From Nodularia sp. NIES-3585 (GTDB taxonomy: Bacteria; Cyanobacteriota; Cyanobacteriia; Cyanobacteriales; Nostocaceae): a DNA stretch of 64,000 nucleotides. A program made the translations under genes and the position numbers. Below are positions 19,080-28,039 of this stretch, in pieces (position 1 is the first letter of the stretch; the number at the start of each line of letters is the position of its first letter). The notes under the pieces were generated by a model. That model made no database searches and was not told where the DNA came from. It was given only the letters and a program-made list of their open reading frames with translations. The stretch covers positions 3,195,270 to 3,259,269 of the forward strand of contig NZ_BDUB01000001.1 in the NCBI RefSeq assembly GCF_002218065.1. The letters run 5' to 3'.

Positions 19080-19757
19080 TTAGCGATTAAGTTTTAACCT
19101 CTGCCTCAAAGATGTTTTGATTTCATTCCTCACAGATTCAGAACTTAATTTATTAGGTGATTGAATATTAATTGTGATTGCCGTACCTTGGAGTTCTCCT
19201 GTTGAGAGTGTGTGGTACATAACTAATGCCCGGTTGGGTTGGTCAAAAAGGAACCCACGACGCGAAGCTTCTATCTTCCTGTCTTTAACAAGGGAAACGA
19301 AACTTTCTAAGTATCTCTGTACACTTTGACGGTTCTCTTGGCTGGTATTCATATGCTGCTTAACCAGGGTCATGAAAAAGTCAATTGTCCGACTTTCTTG
19401 CTCCTCAATTAAATTCCCATTGTCTAGAAAAGAACTTCCTACCAGTTTGCCATCAAGCTCTTGAACCTTAAACAGAGTATAGAATCGCTCCTGTTTTTTA
19501 GGATCATTCACATAACATACCCACGCCCCTTCTTCGTTCTGGATAAAACCTTCTTGAGCCAGATAAGCAAGTAAAGAATTACTTTGTTGACTTGGTAGTG
19601 GCGGTAATAAATCTGCCACTGGATCTAAAGAGCAAATTCTCTGGTTTGTTTGTTGTTGAGGAGCAGCAATACTCTCCTGTGGGGCAATATAAGACATTGC
19701 AGCCAATGCCAATACTTGTAAAACTAATGCACTAGCCAAGTGAGCAATTATCTTCAT
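19080..19757 (-). CDS. Secreted protein of unknown function, paired with the PEP-CTERM gene
   Basis: 225 residues with a clear signal peptide (hydrophobic core after MKII, cleavage probably near SIAAPQ). The mature part begins with a glutamine-rich stretch and contains a single obvious Cys pair (SLDPVADLLPPLP preceded by Cys, and WVCYVNDP). I recognise no family. The start is well supported: AGAGGA lies 7 bases upstream of the ATG. It is upstream of, and same-strand with, the PEP-CTERM gene, suggesting a two-gene export-related operon. Confidence 0.78.
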   Translation of the reverse strand: MKIIAHLASALVLQVLALAAMSYIAPQESIAAPQQQTNQRICSLDPVADLLPPLPSQQSNSLLAYLAQEGFIQNEEGAWVCYVNDPKKQERFYTLFKVQELDGKLVGSSFLDNGNLIEEQESRTIDFFMTLVKQHMNTSQENRQSVQRYLESFVSLVKDRKIEASRRGFLFDQPNRALVMYHTLSTGELQGTAITINIQSPNKLSSESVRNEIKTSLRQRLKLNR

Positions 19758-20365
19758 TTTTTTTCCTCTATTTTGGTTTCAGGTGGTAAATATTACTAAA
19801 ATTTTTATGCCAACATCTAGCTCAAGCAAATCGGGTAAAAATTAACATTTATGTTGTGATGTTTTCAGGGTTTTCATGCAAAGTTATTGATTTGAAAATT
19901 CAGGTTTTATAGATTGCCCTGGCAATCAATCAAACCGCTTGATCCTGCCATTAGTCCTTGAGGTACTATGCCAAAATCTACGTTACGAGTTTTTATTTTT
20001 ACCACGGGCTACAATTTTGGTAAATTTTGCCATATAGTGGCTCTATAATTAGACTCGGTATGTAATAAAAAGCTCATAGCCAATGACAAATAGCTCATGA
20101 CTATATGGTTTTAAATTTTACTGCCCAGGTGTTAAAGCATTATCCACTATTAGTTGCTTTTTGTGAATTTCGACTCTTGATTAAAAGGGCTTTTTTTATA
20201 CTGTATTCCCTGGGATTAGATGCAATATCTCTTTTATTCTCCTTACAGCTAAAAATATCTATTAATTTTCTGGAGTGAGATAAAAAATTGACCATTAGTC
20301 ACAGTAGTCAGGCTTATAACTATTTGTGAGCTTTAACACATAAGAATTTGAAAGATGATCTGTAT

Positions 20366-20617
20366 TTAACATCGGCTTTCTCTGCTTACTGTATGACTTT
20401 TATTCATATTTAATGGTGCTACACAGATATTATTAGTACAGTAATAATTACTGATAACTAGTTGTAAATATAACTGTTTTTGCTCTAAAACATACTCAAT
20501 TTTAGTAGCAGTAATATTCTTGAAAAGACTAGCAACTTTTATTTTTGACCTGCTATTCAATTTTTTGACATATATTGAATAACTGCAAGCTTTTTTGGTA
20601 ATTGGTATTGTATTCAT
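20366..20617 (-). CDS. Possible small hypothetical protein
   Basis: 83 codons starting with ATG in an AT-rich stretch. The product is lysine- and serine-rich, with a hydrophobic segment LYLQLVISNYYC. No Shine-Dalgarno sequence is visible (only AAAAAGA) and no family is recognised. It may be a chance frame. Confidence 0.2.
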   Translation of the reverse strand: MNTIPITKKACSYSIYVKKLNSRSKIKVASLFKNITATKIEYVLEQKQLYLQLVISNYYCTNNICVAPLNMNKSHTVSRESRC

Positions 20618-21158
20618 GTATCTTTTTAATTCAGCCTGTTATCTGATTCATGTAATTGTTTATTTTTACATGGGGTGACAATATTATCAGGAACAAACAA
20701 TAAAAAGATAGTGTGAAAAAATATCCCAGGCGATCGCTGTAATTTTATATCAAAATCTGTGGTTTATATGTATATACTTAGGCTGGAGAATATTTAGGTA
20801 AATAAATCACTTGTTTTGTGAGTCTTACAGTAGTTTTCATGCATTTAAGGCATACACTTGTTTTCTGTATTTATTTCTTGGCACTACCTTGGCGTGGAAA
20901 CGTCGTTGAAGCTGCTCCACAAGCTACCTTGCCTTTGGGTGAAACAAACAAAAATTGGCTTCATTTATCGGTAAATTTATCTAATTTGGTGAATGCTGCA
21001 AGATTGGTATATTAGGGACTTCCAATTGAAAAAACAAACCAATTTGTAGCGATTTGGTTTATACTCAGCACGGCATCACGCCCATACCTCCAAAGCTTGA
21101 CAGCAGAACTTTTTTACCTTCACTTGAAGCGAGGGTGCGGCTTGTAGTCATCAAAAAA

Positions 21159-21184
21159 CCCCAGTTTCTTTAAAGAAACTGGGG
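21159..21184 (-). terminator. Strong rho-independent terminator of the cysA-type gene
   Basis: A perfect 13-bp inverted repeat, CCCCAGTTTCTTT with AAAGAAACTGGGG and no spacer (effective loop about TTTAAA). On the minus strand it is followed directly by TTTTTT. It lies 25 bases after the stop of the ATPase gene. Confidence 0.9.
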
Positions 21185-21208
21185 TTATGAAGCATATCTA
21201 TAGTGCAT

Positions 21209-22225
21209 TTAAATAGAATAGTACAAGGGAAAAGACCTCGCATCTTTGGGCTTGACATAAACCCGGTCTTGTGGTTGTAACTGTAACTCGTTAAAGCGAT
21301 CGCGTGTTAAATGTGCCGCCACCACTTGCCCATCATCCAAAGTTAATTCTAGCTGAATTTCCCAACCCAAATGTATTAACCGAGTCACTGTAGCTGGTGC
21401 AGTCGTACCATTAGCCTGTCTTTCGATCATCACATCTTGAGGACGTAAATATACTTGGCTATGTGAAGAATCAAAGCCACTACTTTGGAAAATCTTGGAG
21501 GTGTTGGATAAGACATTTACAGGGCCAATGAAACTCATGACAAATGCCGTGGCGGGATTGTCGTAAATTTCTGCTGGTGTTCCCACTTGTTCTACTCGCC
21601 CTTTATTCATCACCACAACTTCATCGGAAACTTCCATCGCTTCTTCTTGGTCGTGGGTGACGAAAACAGTGGTAACGTGAACCTCATCATGGAGGCGGCG
21701 TAACCATGCCCGCAAATCCTTACGGACTTTAGCATCAAGTGCGCCAAATGGTTCATCTAGTAATAATACGTTAGGTTCTACAGCCAGCGCCCTAGCTAAT
21801 GCTACCCGTTGTCGTTGACCACCAGACAGTTGTGATGGATAGCGATCGCCTAATCCACTCAATTGGACTAATTCTAGTAACTGATCTACCCGCCCCTTAA
21901 TCTTTTTAGCTGGTGCTTTGCGAATTTCTAAACCAAAGGCAATATTTTGTCGGACATTCAGATGTTTAAACAGGGCATAGTGCTGAAACACAAATCCTAT
22001 ATTTCGCTCTTGGACACTTTGATATGTAGCATCTTTACCAGTCAGCAAGATTTTGCCCCTATCTGGCATTTCCAATCCGGCAATTAACCGTAGCAAAGTA
22101 GATTTACCAGATCCTGATGGCCCCAATAAGGCCACCAGTGAACCACTCTTGATTTCGAGATTGACCTCATCAACCGCTTGAAAGCTTCCGAAATTTTTAG
22201 ATACATTCTCAACTACTATGCCCAC
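21209..22225 (-). CDS. cysA: Sulfate/thiosulfate-type ABC transporter ATP-binding protein
   Basis: 338 residues. Complete ABC ATPase: Walker [10 protein letters not shown], signature [15 protein letters not shown], Walker [17 protein letters not shown], and H-loop THDQEEA, followed by a C-terminal TOBE-like region that binds or senses substrate. The sequence is closest to CysA of the sulfate importer ([15 protein letters not shown] start, [21 protein letters not shown]). It starts with GTG at 22225; there is no in-frame ATG nearby. The permease and sulfate-binding genes are not adjacent, so it must work with proteins encoded elsewhere. A strong terminator follows. A molybdate or other CUT1-like role cannot be excluded from the sequence alone. 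Confidence 0.85.
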   Translation of the reverse strand: MGIVVENVSKNFGSFQAVDEVNLEIKSGSLVALLGPSGSGKSTLLRLIAGLEMPDRGKILLTGKDATYQSVQERNIGFVFQHYALFKHLNVRQNIAFGLEIRKAPAKKIKGRVDQLLELVQLSGLGDRYPSQLSGGQRQRVALARALAVEPNVLLLDEPFGALDAKVRKDLRAWLRRLHDEVHVTTVFVTHDQEEAMEVSDEVVVMNKGRVEQVGTPAEIYDNPATAFVMSFIGPVNVLSNTSKIFQSSGFDSSHSQVYLRPQDVMIERQANGTTAPATVTRLIHLGWEIQLELTLDDGQVVAAHLTRDRFNELQLQPQDRVYVKPKDARSFPLYYSI

Positions 22226-22311
22226 CGCTTTTTTGCACCTCTAAAACCTAATCTACGGCTTATTGCTAGGATTACCGTGCTTTACATATATCACAGATAA
22301 GAGCCTTTGGG

Positions 22312-22494
22312 TTAATTTGAATCAGACATTTTAGCTACAACTGCCACAATCGAGAAAGCTACAATCAGCACCACTGCAATCCAGCCCACTAAGCTGTCGC
22401 GCACGTAAATTGTCCCTTTTGGGGTCTGAAAGCCTCGCTGTCCGGTTTTCAGCCGGAAAAATAGGCGTTTGGAGGCATATAGTTTGTTGATCAA
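22312..22494 (-). CDS. Small single-pass membrane protein, unknown
   Basis: 60 residues as read from a TTG at 22494. A basic, aromatic N-terminal part (KRLFFRLKTGQRGF) is followed by TPKGTIYVRDS and one clear membrane helix (LVGWIAVVLIVAFSIVAVVA), ending MSDSN. The layout suggests a small thylakoid or plasma-membrane protein with its N-terminus in the cytoplasm. The frame remains open upstream to about 22548 without ATG, so the true start is uncertain. It precedes the ATPase gene on the same strand by 86 bases. No family is recognised. Confidence 0.5.
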   Translation of the reverse strand: MINKLYASKRLFFRLKTGQRGFQTPKGTIYVRDSLVGWIAVVLIVAFSIVAVVAKMSDSN

Positions 22495-22832
22495 TCCAGG
22501 CCAGTTAAGTGACGAACAGTGGGAGAAGTAAAAACCGTAATGTATCAGTTAGAGCCAGGGTTAGAAAATATTAAGTATTTAGCTTTTTAAATATTTGAGT
22601 CAGCAAAACATCAGCACGATGAGAAGTTCCGTTAGCCAACCTTTGAGTTAAAATGCGATCGCTCGCCAAATGATTCAATCTGACCAGCAAATCAAGAGTG
22701 CTGAGTTAAAAGACTCTCCTCACATGGCGGGGTATCAACCTCCTCCTAAAGAAAAGTTTCCGGCGACAAGGAACAAGTCATCTACTGAGTGCGAAATATT
22801 CAGTATGTTTTACCACTCAACACTCTAGTTTA
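22495..22832. other. 338-bp spacer; holds one possible 52-codon frame
   Basis: Apart from the candidate at 22670-22828 and one HIP1 octamer (about 22655-22662), nothing stands out. The stretch lies between the ends of the small membrane gene's upstream region and the protease stop. Confidence 0.5.
22670..22828 (+). CDS. Possible small hypothetical protein
   Basis: An ATG-started frame of 52 codons ending TAG, stopping 4 bases before the convergent protease gene. The product is hydrophilic and begins MIQSDQQIKSAELKDSPHMA, with a Pro/Lys segment GYQPPPKEKFPATRNK. There is no clear ribosome-binding site. Amino-acid composition looks protein-like, but no family is recognised. Confidence 0.3.
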   Translation: MIQSDQQIKSAELKDSPHMAGYQPPPKEKFPATRNKSSTECEIFSMFYHSTL

Positions 22833-24698
22833 TTACGGATTATAATAGTTTACATATAATCCCATACCCAAATTTGAACTGGTGTCACGATTGGCATAGC
22901 GTTTAATTCTGAACTTGTAGTAACCGGAGGTAGTGGGGATAAAATTCACAGACTCAAAAGGGTTATCGAAAGAATAGGAACCACCGACAAAATTGCCGTT
23001 AGGATCGTATATTTGCAAGTCTAAATCCATGCCAATAGGGTGAGCATCTGTACGATGACTATAAGTATAATTACCTCTATTTAACCAGCTTAACGCCGTT
23101 TTTACCTGTGGCCACGAGTTAGAGATGTAGATCAGCTTCTCAACGTAACCGTCTGTTGTACCATCCTGTTCATCAAAGTAGGTGAACGAATTATTGTTAC
23201 CGTAGTACCAGTTCCAGTAGCCACTCCAATGAGCGCTGGCAAAGTCAATACCCCCTAGACCCACCTTGTCGCTGCCGCCAGTGATAGCATCAGTTGCACC
23301 AGCTAAGAGATTAGCCTTTGCCAAATAGGGACGATTTTGGAGGACAGCCACATCGGACATCATATCTGCAAGGAAGGCTGCGGCATGGGGAGCAGACATA
23401 CTCGTACCACTCATAGTGAAGCCACCTGCCGTGATATTAGTACCTGGGGCGCTAATTTCAGGCTTGCTGTTACGGGTTTCGGGGTCTACAAAAGATGATG
23501 AACTGCTAATGGTCGCGTTTGCATCATTGTAGTTACCTACAGTAATCACATTCAGTCCTTTAGCCGGAGAGCCAACATTACCAGTGCCATTGCCATTATT
23601 TCCAGCACTGAGAAACGCTGGAATATTATTGTCGTAGATAAAGTTGTCCCAATCTCGGTCAACAGTGTTGTAACTGGTGGTGTCATTACCTCCATTAGAA
23701 CGGGTAACAATACGAATAGCTGGATTACCGTTAACACCACCAAGGTCACCCGACTGGGGTAGCACTGCACTACCACGGCAATAGATAAAAGAGCCTGGAG
23801 AAACTGCACGTAAGATTCCGCCTACGTTGCGAGAGTGGTCAGTCTCAGTCCCAGAGAGGCGATTATAGTTTGTGATCCTTGAGGGATCGGCACAGCCGCT
23901 TTCTGTCATGTAAATACCGATACCATTGCCGCGAGTAGTGCTGTAGGGTAAAGCAGAACTGCTGATACTGGTGGCAACCATAGCTTGGCTAATAGTATCT
24001 TTGGGAGTTTCAAATAGCTCGATACCTTCAATAATTGGATCTTGGGACTCAATTAGTTTTTTCAACTCTGCCACAGTTAGATCGAGAGTGACTCCGGCGC
24101 GACCCTGGGCAATGGCCGCTTGAATACCTTCTTTCTTTTCCAAACCATAGCGTTTTGCCCACTTTGATAGCTTTTCACCGCGGATTCTGGCAATCTGCAA
24201 ACTCCGCCCACGTTGCAGGCGAGTATTTTCTTGGGCTTGCTGCCTCAATTCAGCTTTTGATATTTCACGGCCGTTGACCACGACACGTCCGATTGTATTA
24301 TTCAAGCTTTCTACCTCACCGCTTTCCGGGGAGATTTCAGTTTCCTCTACTGGCAGATTCAGTGCCACATTGATTTTGATGGTTTCTTCTCGGCCACTAT
24401 TTTGCACTTGTGCCATCAAATTGAGAACACGAGGCTCTACAGGGGAGGTTTTGCCTTGAGGTATGGCCTTTTCGTTAATCACAGAACCCTGAGGATTACG
24501 GACTTCGCTGCGAATATTACCCTTGCGATCTGCGTATTTAACGAACGTATATTCTTGCCCTGCAATCACTCTAGTCTTCTTAGCTACCACCTCTTCCTCT
24601 GCCGCCTTGGCAGCAGAGCTAAACATCAATAAACCACCTGAGGCCAAGAAAGCAACAGCTATAGCTGTTGAAAATAGAGAGGATTTTTGATGTTTCAT
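22833..24698 (-). CDS. Secreted subtilisin-family (S8) peptidase with Glu in place of the catalytic Asp
   Basis: 621 residues with a signal peptide (cleavage probably near AKAAEEE), a propeptide-like region to about 250, and an S8 domain about 255-500. His288 (TDHSRNVGGIL) and Ser433 (MSGTSMSAPHAA) of the triad are present, as is the oxyanion Asn (FLSAGNNGNG). The usual D-T/S-G motif reads MTESG, so Glu266 replaces Asp. The C-terminal 110 residues form a beta-rich jelly-roll-like domain (DLDLQIYDPNGNFVGG, SGYYKFRIKRY), as in bacterial pre-peptidase C-terminal domains. It would be periplasmic or extracellular. ATG start with AAGAACTT-type weak upstream sequence. No neighbour suggests a substrate. 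Confidence 0.85.
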   Translation of the reverse strand: MKHQKSSLFSTAIAVAFLASGGLLMFSSAAKAAEEEVVAKKTRVIAGQEYTFVKYADRKGNIRSEVRNPQGSVINEKAIPQGKTSPVEPRVLNLMAQVQNSGREETIKINVALNLPVEETEISPESGEVESLNNTIGRVVVNGREISKAELRQQAQENTRLQRGRSLQIARIRGEKLSKWAKRYGLEKKEGIQAAIAQGRAGVTLDLTVAELKKLIESQDPIIEGIELFETPKDTISQAMVATSISSSALPYSTTRGNGIGIYMTESGCADPSRITNYNRLSGTETDHSRNVGGILRAVSPGSFIYCRGSAVLPQSGDLGGVNGNPAIRIVTRSNGGNDTTSYNTVDRDWDNFIYDNNIPAFLSAGNNGNGTGNVGSPAKGLNVITVGNYNDANATISSSSSFVDPETRNSKPEISAPGTNITAGGFTMSGTSMSAPHAAAFLADMMSDVAVLQNRPYLAKANLLAGATDAITGGSDKVGLGGIDFASAHWSGYWNWYYGNNNSFTYFDEQDGTTDGYVEKLIYISNSWPQVKTALSWLNRGNYTYSHRTDAHPIGMDLDLQIYDPNGNFVGGSYSFDNPFESVNFIPTTSGYYKFRIKRYANRDTSSNLGMGLYVNYYNP

Positions 24699-25295
24699 AA
24701 GTTCTTTTGCTTGGTAAGTTTTATCCTTCTTAAGGCATTGCAGAGTTTTAGGCTAAGATTGTTTAGCCTGAAACTGAGTCATATGAGACTATCAGCAATA
24801 ACTAAATAATTTATGCAACAACTGAATTAAATTTCATTCATTGGCATTATGTGCTGACGTAGCGATGTCTTTTTTTGGGATATATCTTTATACCAAGCTT
24901 GCTGTTTGCTATTCAAGAATTCCTTAACATAATGTAACTAGTGTCTTATGTATATCTGCTAGTTTTTATTTAAACTTCTGCACCGGAGATATTTTAATTC
25001 CACAAACTGTTAAATACAGTCAGTAAATCGCAAAGTTTTCCTCAAGAACCCGCTACCTAGGCAAACCACTACGGGAACTACGGGATGGAGAGGAAGCAAA
25101 ACAGATGTTGACTGAGGCTGGATTGGGGCTAGGTAATATGTTGATTTTTCCCATTTCCTAGTCCCTCCTTTTGTATCAAAATATTAAGGAATATTGCATT
25201 TCAGTCAAAATCTGAAGCCAGAGCAAGAAATCAAGCAAAACTCCGTGATAGGATGCTTGGGTTAAACGTTTTTATCAACTATTGGGAGAAGACCT
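24699..25295. other. 597-bp spacer between divergent protease and chlP genes
   Basis: It contains a hairpin at 24741-24775 (AGGCTAA-GATTG-TTTAGCCT core with extended arms) that would fall in the protease 5' leader, and a coding-like stretch without a start at 25027-25161. Promoters of both flanking genes must lie here; no clear boxes were identified. Confidence 0.5.
25027..25161 (+). pseudogene. Short coding-like fragment, possible gene relic
   Basis: After an in-frame TAA, 44 codons run to TAG with protein-like content, including TRYLGKPLRELRDGEEAKQM and TEAGLGLGNMLIFPIS. There is no ATG before the middle of the frame. It may be the tail of a lost gene; no family is assigned. Confidence 0.22.
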
Positions 25296-26516
25296 TTGAC
25301 ACTACGGGTTGCTGTTGTTGGGTCGGGCCCTGCTGGTTCATCTGCCGCTGAAACGCTGGCGAAAGCAGGAATTGAAACTTACCTGTTTGAGCGGAAACTA
25401 GACAATGCCAAGCCCTGCGGGGGTGCGATTCCCCTGTGTATGGTGGATGAATTTGACCTACCACCAGAGATTATTGACCGCCGAGTGCGGAAGATGAAAA
25501 TGATTTCACCTTCCAATCGTGAGGTTAATATCAATATAGTAAAAGAAGACGAATATATAGGAATGTGCCGCCGGGAAGTGCTGGATGGTTTCCTGCGTGA
25601 CCGGGCGGCAAAACTGGGGGCAAATTTAATTAATGCCACTGTTCATAAACTGGATATACCCACAAATAACACCAACCCTTATACAATCCACTACGTTGAC
25701 CATACAGAAGGTGGTTCACAGGGGATTACTAAAACTCTAAAAGTAGATTTAGTGATTGGGGCAGATGGGGCTAATTCTCGCATTGCCAAAGAAATGGATG
25801 CTGGGGATTATAACTATGCGATCGCTTTCCAAGAGCGAATCCGTTTACCCCAGGATAAAATGGACTACTATAACGACTTAGCCGAAATGTATGTCGGCAA
25901 TGACGTTTCCACCGACTTCTACGCCTGGGTTTTCCCCAAATACGACCACGTAGCCGTCGGGACTGGCACAATGCAAGTCAATAAAGCCAGCATCAAACAG
26001 TTACAAGCTGGTATCCGCGCCCGTGCTTCCGAAAAGTTAGCAGGCGGGAAAATTATCAAAGTCGAAGCGCACCCCATACCAGAACATCCCCGTCCCCGTC
26101 GTGTAGTCGGTAGGATTGCTTTGGTAGGAGATGCAGCTGGTTACGTTACCAAGTCCTCTGGTGAAGGTATTTACTTTGCAGCTAAATCTGGGCGGATGTG
26201 TGCTGAAACCATTGTGGAAATGTCTAACAATGGTGCAAGTATTCCCACAGAAAAAGACCTCAAGATTTACTTGAAGCGTTGGGATAAAAAATACGGACTC
26301 ACCTACAAAGTGCTGGACATTCTCCAAACTGTGTTCTACCGTTCCGACGCTACCCGCGAAGCCTTTGTGGAAATGTGCGATGACCTTGATGTGCAGAAGC
26401 TAACATTTGATAGCTATCTGTATAAGACAGTTGTCCCCGCCAACCCCTTCACCCAACTAAAAATTACTGCCAAAACTCTTGGTAGTCTGATTCGCGGTAA
26501 CGCTTTGGCTCCTTAA
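25296..26516 (+). CDS. chlP: Geranylgeranyl reductase (chlorophyll and tocopherol side chain)
   Basis: 406 residues of the FAD-dependent geranylgeranyl reductase family. ChlP reduces geranylgeranyl to phytyl groups for chlorophyll a, phylloquinone and tocopherol, at the membrane. Visible motifs are the dinucleotide-binding VAVVGSGPAGSSAAETLAKA at the N-terminus, KPCGGAIP, CRREVLDGFLRDRAA, the second FAD motif GRIALVGDAAGYVTKSSGEG, and a C-terminal helix-rich region. Length is normal. It starts with TTG at 25296, supported by GGGAG 7 bases upstream; there is no alternative ATG near. It is transcribed alone and ends at a strong terminator hairpin. Confidence 0.95.
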   Translation: MTLRVAVVGSGPAGSSAAETLAKAGIETYLFERKLDNAKPCGGAIPLCMVDEFDLPPEIIDRRVRKMKMISPSNREVNINIVKEDEYIGMCRREVLDGFLRDRAAKLGANLINATVHKLDIPTNNTNPYTIHYVDHTEGGSQGITKTLKVDLVIGADGANSRIAKEMDAGDYNYAIAFQERIRLPQDKMDYYNDLAEMYVGNDVSTDFYAWVFPKYDHVAVGTGTMQVNKASIKQLQAGIRARASEKLAGGKIIKVEAHPIPEHPRPRRVVGRIALVGDAAGYVTKSSGEGIYFAAKSGRMCAETIVEMSNNGASIPTEKDLKIYLKRWDKKYGLTYKVLDILQTVFYRSDATREAFVEMCDDLDVQKLTFDSYLYKTVVPANPFTQLKITAKTLGSLIRGNALAP

Positions 26517-26541
26517 CTACAGCATAAGCAAAAGTTACCCA

Positions 26542-26578
26542 TGTAGAGACGTTTCATGAAACGTCTCTACATTTTTTT
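26542..26578 (+). terminator. chlP terminator made from a dispersed hairpin repeat
   Basis: TGTAGAGACGTTTC-AT-GAAACGTCTCTACA is a perfect 14-bp stem, followed by TTTTTTT. It lies 25 bases after the chlP stop. The same repeat occurs at 15665 and 27861 in weaker form. Confidence 0.9.
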
Positions 26579-26662
26579 GAGAAATATTTTATTAGCATTC
26601 ACAATATAAACTTTGTTACAGCTATACTCCACCCCCTACAGCAAATTCTGCAAATTCTATAT

Positions 26663-26699
26663 ATGACAAATGACCAATGACCAATGACCAATGACTAAT
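26663..26699. repeat. Heptanucleotide tandem repeat TGACCAA
   Basis: About five consecutive heptamers of the TGACCAA/TGACAAA/TGACTAA type, a short tandemly repeated sequence class known from Nostocales. It abuts the 3' end of the permease gene (stop at 26703). Confidence 0.85.
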
Positions 26700-26702
26700 T
26701 AC

Positions 26703-27824
26703 TTATCTTCGCAAACTGCGAGGATCGAGAGCATCTCTCAGACCGTCTCCCAGTAAATTAAAAGACAGCACGGTGAGAATAATTAATGCAGCTGGCGGCC
26801 AAATTAACCAAGGTTGCAACACCACAATTGAAGCATTGCTGGCTAAAGAAAGCATATTGCCCCAAGAAGGATCAGGTTGTTGAATTCCCAAACCAATGAG
26901 ACTTAAAACAGCTTCCGCACCAATAAAACCAGGAACTGCCAATGTCGCCGAAATAATTACATAGGTAGCAGTTTGGGGCAAAATATGGCGGATAATAATG
27001 TAAATTGGCTTACCACCCATTGCTCTAGCCGCTTGGACAAATTCTCGCTCTTTTATCGATAACACCTGTCCCCGAATTACCCGCGCTAACCCCGCCCAAC
27101 TAATCACCGAAGTAATCACGACAATTAGTAAAAAGCGCTGGGTGCTGGTTAAACCTGGTGGTAAGACTGCGCCCAAGGTCACTAATAGATAAATTCCAGG
27201 GAAAGTCATGAGGACTTCGGCAACACGCATAATCACGCTATCAATCCAACCGCCGAAATAGCCAGAAATCCCACCAATTATTAGACCTAGGGGAAAGGTA
27301 ATCATCACCCCGATAATTCCAATAAACATACTAATGCGACCACCATGCAGCAGACGGCTGAATTGGTCGCGGCCTTGGTCATCAGTACCCAAAATATTGA
27401 TATTGGCTGCACCTGCTGTTCCAAACAAGTGCCAATTTACCCGAATCCCAGGAGAAATAGTCACTTCATCCCAGCTAGGCGGTAGTGGTAAACGCAACTG
27501 AAACAGTCGATACTCAGCCCCAGAGACAAACAAGCGTAGAGGTATAGGCTTTTCCAAGTCTACAATTAATAGGCGATCGCCTGTTTCTAAATCAGTATCT
27601 CCCTGAGTTGTGGGATATACATGAGGCCCGATAAATTGCCTTTGCCCTGATTGTGAAAACCAATAAATTTGAGTTGGTGGTAGCAGTGAACCATTTGGCT
27701 GTGAAGCAAGAGGATTATAAGGAGCGACAAAATCAGCAGCAATTACGGCTACATAAAAAATTAACAGCAGAACTGCCCCAAATCGCGCCAAAGGATTTTT
27801 CTGAAGTCTTTGCCACCAATTCAT
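26703..27824 (-). CDS. Oligopeptide/dipeptide-type ABC transporter permease (OppC/DppC family)
   Basis: 373 residues. Inner-membrane permease subunit. First membrane helix near residues 13-33, then an unusually long periplasmic segment of about 120 residues containing INILGTDDQGRDQFSRLLHG, the conserved entry to the OppC core, then about five helices. The EAA loop reads EFVQAARAMGGKPIYIIIRHILP in part (positions about 265-290), with the Gly expected for contact with the ATPase. The C-terminal FNLLGDGLRDALDPRSLRR is typical of OppC. Partner OppB, OppA and ATPase genes are not adjacent, which is common in cyanobacteria. Substrate (peptide, nickel or other) cannot be told. ATG start; a hairpin repeat lies upstream. 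Confidence 0.88.
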   Translation of the reverse strand: MNWWQRLQKNPLARFGAVLLLIFYVAVIAADFVAPYNPLASQPNGSLLPPTQIYWFSQSGQRQFIGPHVYPTTQGDTDLETGDRLLIVDLEKPIPLRLFVSGAEYRLFQLRLPLPPSWDEVTISPGIRVNWHLFGTAGAANINILGTDDQGRDQFSRLLHGGRISMFIGIIGVMITFPLGLIIGGISGYFGGWIDSVIMRVAEVLMTFPGIYLLVTLGAVLPPGLTSTQRFLLIVVITSVISWAGLARVIRGQVLSIKEREFVQAARAMGGKPIYIIIRHILPQTATYVIISATLAVPGFIGAEAVLSLIGLGIQQPDPSWGNMLSLASNASIVVLQPWLIWPPAALIILTVLSFNLLGDGLRDALDPRSLRR

Positions 27825-27860
27825 TTTATTTGTCCTTTGTCATCAGTGAACCCTTGTAGA

Positions 27861-27888
27861 GTAGAGACGTTGTATGCAATGTCTCTAC
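27861..27888. repeat. Hairpin repeat GTAGAGACGTTG...CAATGTCTCTAC
   Basis: Stem of 12 with one G-T pair around a TATG loop; third member of the family at 15665 and 26542. It lies just upstream of the permease start, on the 5' side, so here it is not acting as that gene's terminator. Confidence 0.7.
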
Positions 27889-27959
27889 ATTCTTTGTCGG
27901 AAATAGCTAGAGATTTATCTCTAACTATGTAAGTCGTCGTAAATAATTAAAGTTGGTAG

Positions 27960-27977
27960 TCAGGACTTTAGTCCTGA
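27960..27977. repeat. Palindrome TCAGGACTTTAGTCCTGA
   Basis: Near-perfect 18-bp palindrome, preceded by GTAG. A relative with the same core, in opposite orientation, lies at 34475-34492 between the glycosyltransferase and hisC. Probably a dispersed repeat that can act as a terminator for the HD-domain gene ending at 28040, which runs toward it. Confidence 0.55.
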
Positions 27978-28039
27978 ATTAAGGGCTAAATTACCATATT
28001 TTTACATTGGTTCACATAGTTAGGTTTATTCTCGCCAAC

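Larger units (their letters stand above)
19758..21208. other. 1.45-kb AT-rich spacer with only weak coding candidates
   Basis: No gene is convincing. It includes a perfect 16-bp palindrome-like hairpin GATTGCC-CT-GGCAATC at 19912-19927, a weak minus-strand frame at 20366-20617 (83 codons, Lys/Ser-rich), and a plus-strand GTG-started frame at 20818-21015 whose N-terminus looks like a signal peptide but which lacks a ribosome-binding site. A terminator at 21159-21184 closes the region. Confidence 0.55.

Noticed and set aside
20818-21015. Plus-strand GTG frame with a signal-peptide-like start
   Set aside because: No ribosome-binding site and no recognisable mature domain; too weak to call a gene.
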